Origin: an uncultured Clostridia bacterium
GTDB lineage: Bacteria > Bacillota > Clostridia > Christensenellales > UBA1242
NCBI GenBank assembly: GCA_947628195.1
Contig: CANQZB010000059.1
Location: 1 to 6,326 of the forward strand
Direction: 5' to 3'
DNA: 6,326 bases
The notes under the pieces were generated by a model that saw only the letters and a list, made by a program, of their open reading frames with translations, did not search any database and had not been told where the DNA came from. This document shows, piece by piece, positions 5,351-6,326 of the stretch (position 1 is its first letter; each line of letters begins with the position of its first letter). A program made the position numbers and the translations under genes.

Positions 5351-6326
5351 TTATTTTAAAAATTTTTTAATTAAACTTTCTTTAAGCTTTGTGCTTGGCT
5401 GATAGCGCATTGGCAAATCAAGTTTATTAGATTTTTTTACGATGCTTTTATAATGCGTAAAAGTATCAAACCCTGCCTTGCCGTGATACGCACCAATTCC
5501 GCTCTGTTTTAAACCGCCAAACGCCAAATTTGGATTTGCTATGTGCATAATCGTGTCATTAACACAACCGCCACCAAACTTGCATTTGTTAAGAATTAAA
5601 TTTTGATTTTTCTTGTTTGTGGAAAACATATATAAGGCAAGCGGTTTAGAGTTATTATTAATGGTTGACACAACCTCACACAAATTTTCGTAAGTTATAA
5701 TAGGCAAAATTGGCCCAAAAATTTCGCTTTGCATAGATAAATCGTCAAAGTTACTGTTTAATAGAGTTGGCTCTATTTTTAAGGTTTTTTCATTGAATTT
5801 GCCACCAAAAATTACATCACCAGCGCTTATTAAAGACCTCATATTATCAAATTGCTTTTGATTTATCATTTTAGGATAATTTGCATTTGAAATAGGGTCT
5901 GTTCCGTACTGCAAAATAATTTGGCGCTTTAATTCTTGAATAAGTTTATCCTTAATCGTGCTGTGGCAATAAACAAAATCTGGTGCAACGCAAGTTTGCC
6001 CAGCATTTAGTAACTTGCCAAAAATTATGCGTTTTGCGGATAGTGGAATGTTGGCAGTTTCGTCCACAATACATGGGCTTTTCCCTCCCATTTCAAGCGT
6101 AACTGGGATAAAATGCTCTGTGGCTTTTTGCATAACAACCTTGCCAATTCGCGTGCTTCCAGTGTAAAAAATATAATCAATATCTTGATCCATTACATAA
6201 TTGCACGCTTCTGCTCCATCTAAAAGAGTTGTTACATGGCCGGGTTCAAAAGTTCGCCTAATTAATTTGTCCAACACGGCACTAACATGGCGCGAGGTGG
6301 AACTGGGTTTTAAAATTACAGAATTG
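5351..6326 (-). CDS. Aldehyde dehydrogenase, class 3-like (5' end off the window)
   Basis: NAD(P)-dependent enzyme oxidising aldehydes to carboxylic acids. The frame is open to the right edge, giving 324 residues starting NSVILKPSSTSR; roughly the first 110-130 residues of a typical 430-460-aa class 3 protein are missing. Numbered within the fragment, the cofactor-loop motif GSTRIG is at 56-61, the general base Glu78 in LEMGGKSP, the nucleophile Cys112 in NAGQTCVAPD (34 residues later, the normal spacing), and the EIFGP motif at 201-205. The C-terminal run FGGGCVNDTIMH ... LAFGGLKQSGIGAYHGKAGFDTFTHYKS and the ending with RYQPS resemble class 3 (ALDH3, YwdH, fatty and aryl aldehyde) enzymes. 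No membrane tail is seen, unlike mammalian fatty aldehyde dehydrogenase. A fatty-aldehyde substrate is suggested by the YhhN neighbour but not shown. Confidence 0.95.
   Translation of the reverse strand, partial: NSVILKPSSTSRHVSAVLDKLIRRTFEPGHVTTLLDGAEACNYVMDQDIDYIFYTGSTRIGKVVMQKATEHFIPVTLEMGGKSPCIVDETANIPLSAKRIIFGKLLNAGQTCVAPDFVYCHSTIKDKLIQELKRQIILQYGTDPISNANYPKMINQKQFDNMRSLISAGDVIFGGKFNEKTLKIEPTLLNSNFDDLSMQSEIFGPILPIITYENLCEVVSTINNNSKPLALYMFSTNKKNQNLILNKCKFGGGCVNDTIMHIANPNLAFGGLKQSGIGAYHGKAGFDTFTHYKSIVKKSNKLDLPMRYQPSTKLKESLIKKFLK

Noticed and set aside
5351..6277. Aldehyde dehydrogenase starting at GTG 6275-6277 as a complete 308-aa gene
   Set aside because: The frame continues upstream to the window edge with typical family sequence (LKPSSTSRHVSA), so the GTG is an internal valine codon and the gene is cut by the window.
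1..6326. CRISPR array, insertion sequence, phage or defence genes
   Set aside because: No repeated spacer units, no transposase, integrase or effector-like proteins; all genes except one fit known housekeeping or metabolic families.

Overview
The window is a stretch of AT-rich bacterial chromosome with every gene on the minus strand, so the text reads from right to left. Standard code (TGG Trp, TAA/TAG stops), AGGAGG-type ribosome binding sites and the infC-rpmI-rplT order point to a low-GC Firmicute. RuvC is informative: Bacilli and Mollicutes generally use RecU instead, while Clostridia usually carry a yebC-ruvC-ruvA(-ruvB) cluster. I therefore infer an uncultured or gut-type Clostridia member; genus cannot be called from this sequence.

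Layout in transcription order. (1) 6326-5351: the 3' two-thirds of a class-3-like aldehyde dehydrogenase, cut by the window edge. (2) 5254-4574: a YhhN/TMEM86-family membrane protein (putative lysoplasmalogenase) with its own candidate promoter. (3) 4554-3272: a strong promoter, a structured leader of about 144 nt that ends in an attenuator-like hairpin next to the Shine-Dalgarno, then infC (TTG start), rpmI, rplT and a clear intrinsic terminator. (4) 3207-1: a near-consensus promoter whose predicted start falls on the ATG of a SpoU/TrmH methyltransferase, then yebC, an unrecognised coiled-coil protein, ruvC and ruvA (runs off the left edge). Genes in this last unit overlap or nearly touch, apart from a 58-nt ruvC-ruvA gap holding a perfect hairpin.

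How they work together. Unit 3 makes initiation factor IF3 and ribosomal proteins L35 and L20, probably under L20 feedback on the leader. Unit 4 joins rRNA modification and a translation/regulatory factor to Holliday-junction processing. Units 1 and 2 may be linked by chemistry: lysoplasmalogenase releases a fatty aldehyde, and class-3 aldehyde dehydrogenases oxidise fatty aldehydes.

Most of the window is ordinary housekeeping sequence. The parts worth a second look are the likely leaderless methyltransferase mRNA, the folded infC leader, the unknown coiled-coil gene in the ruv operon, and the aldehyde dehydrogenase/YhhN pair. I see no mobile element, CRISPR array, tRNA or rRNA, and no gene-free stretch over 300 bases.
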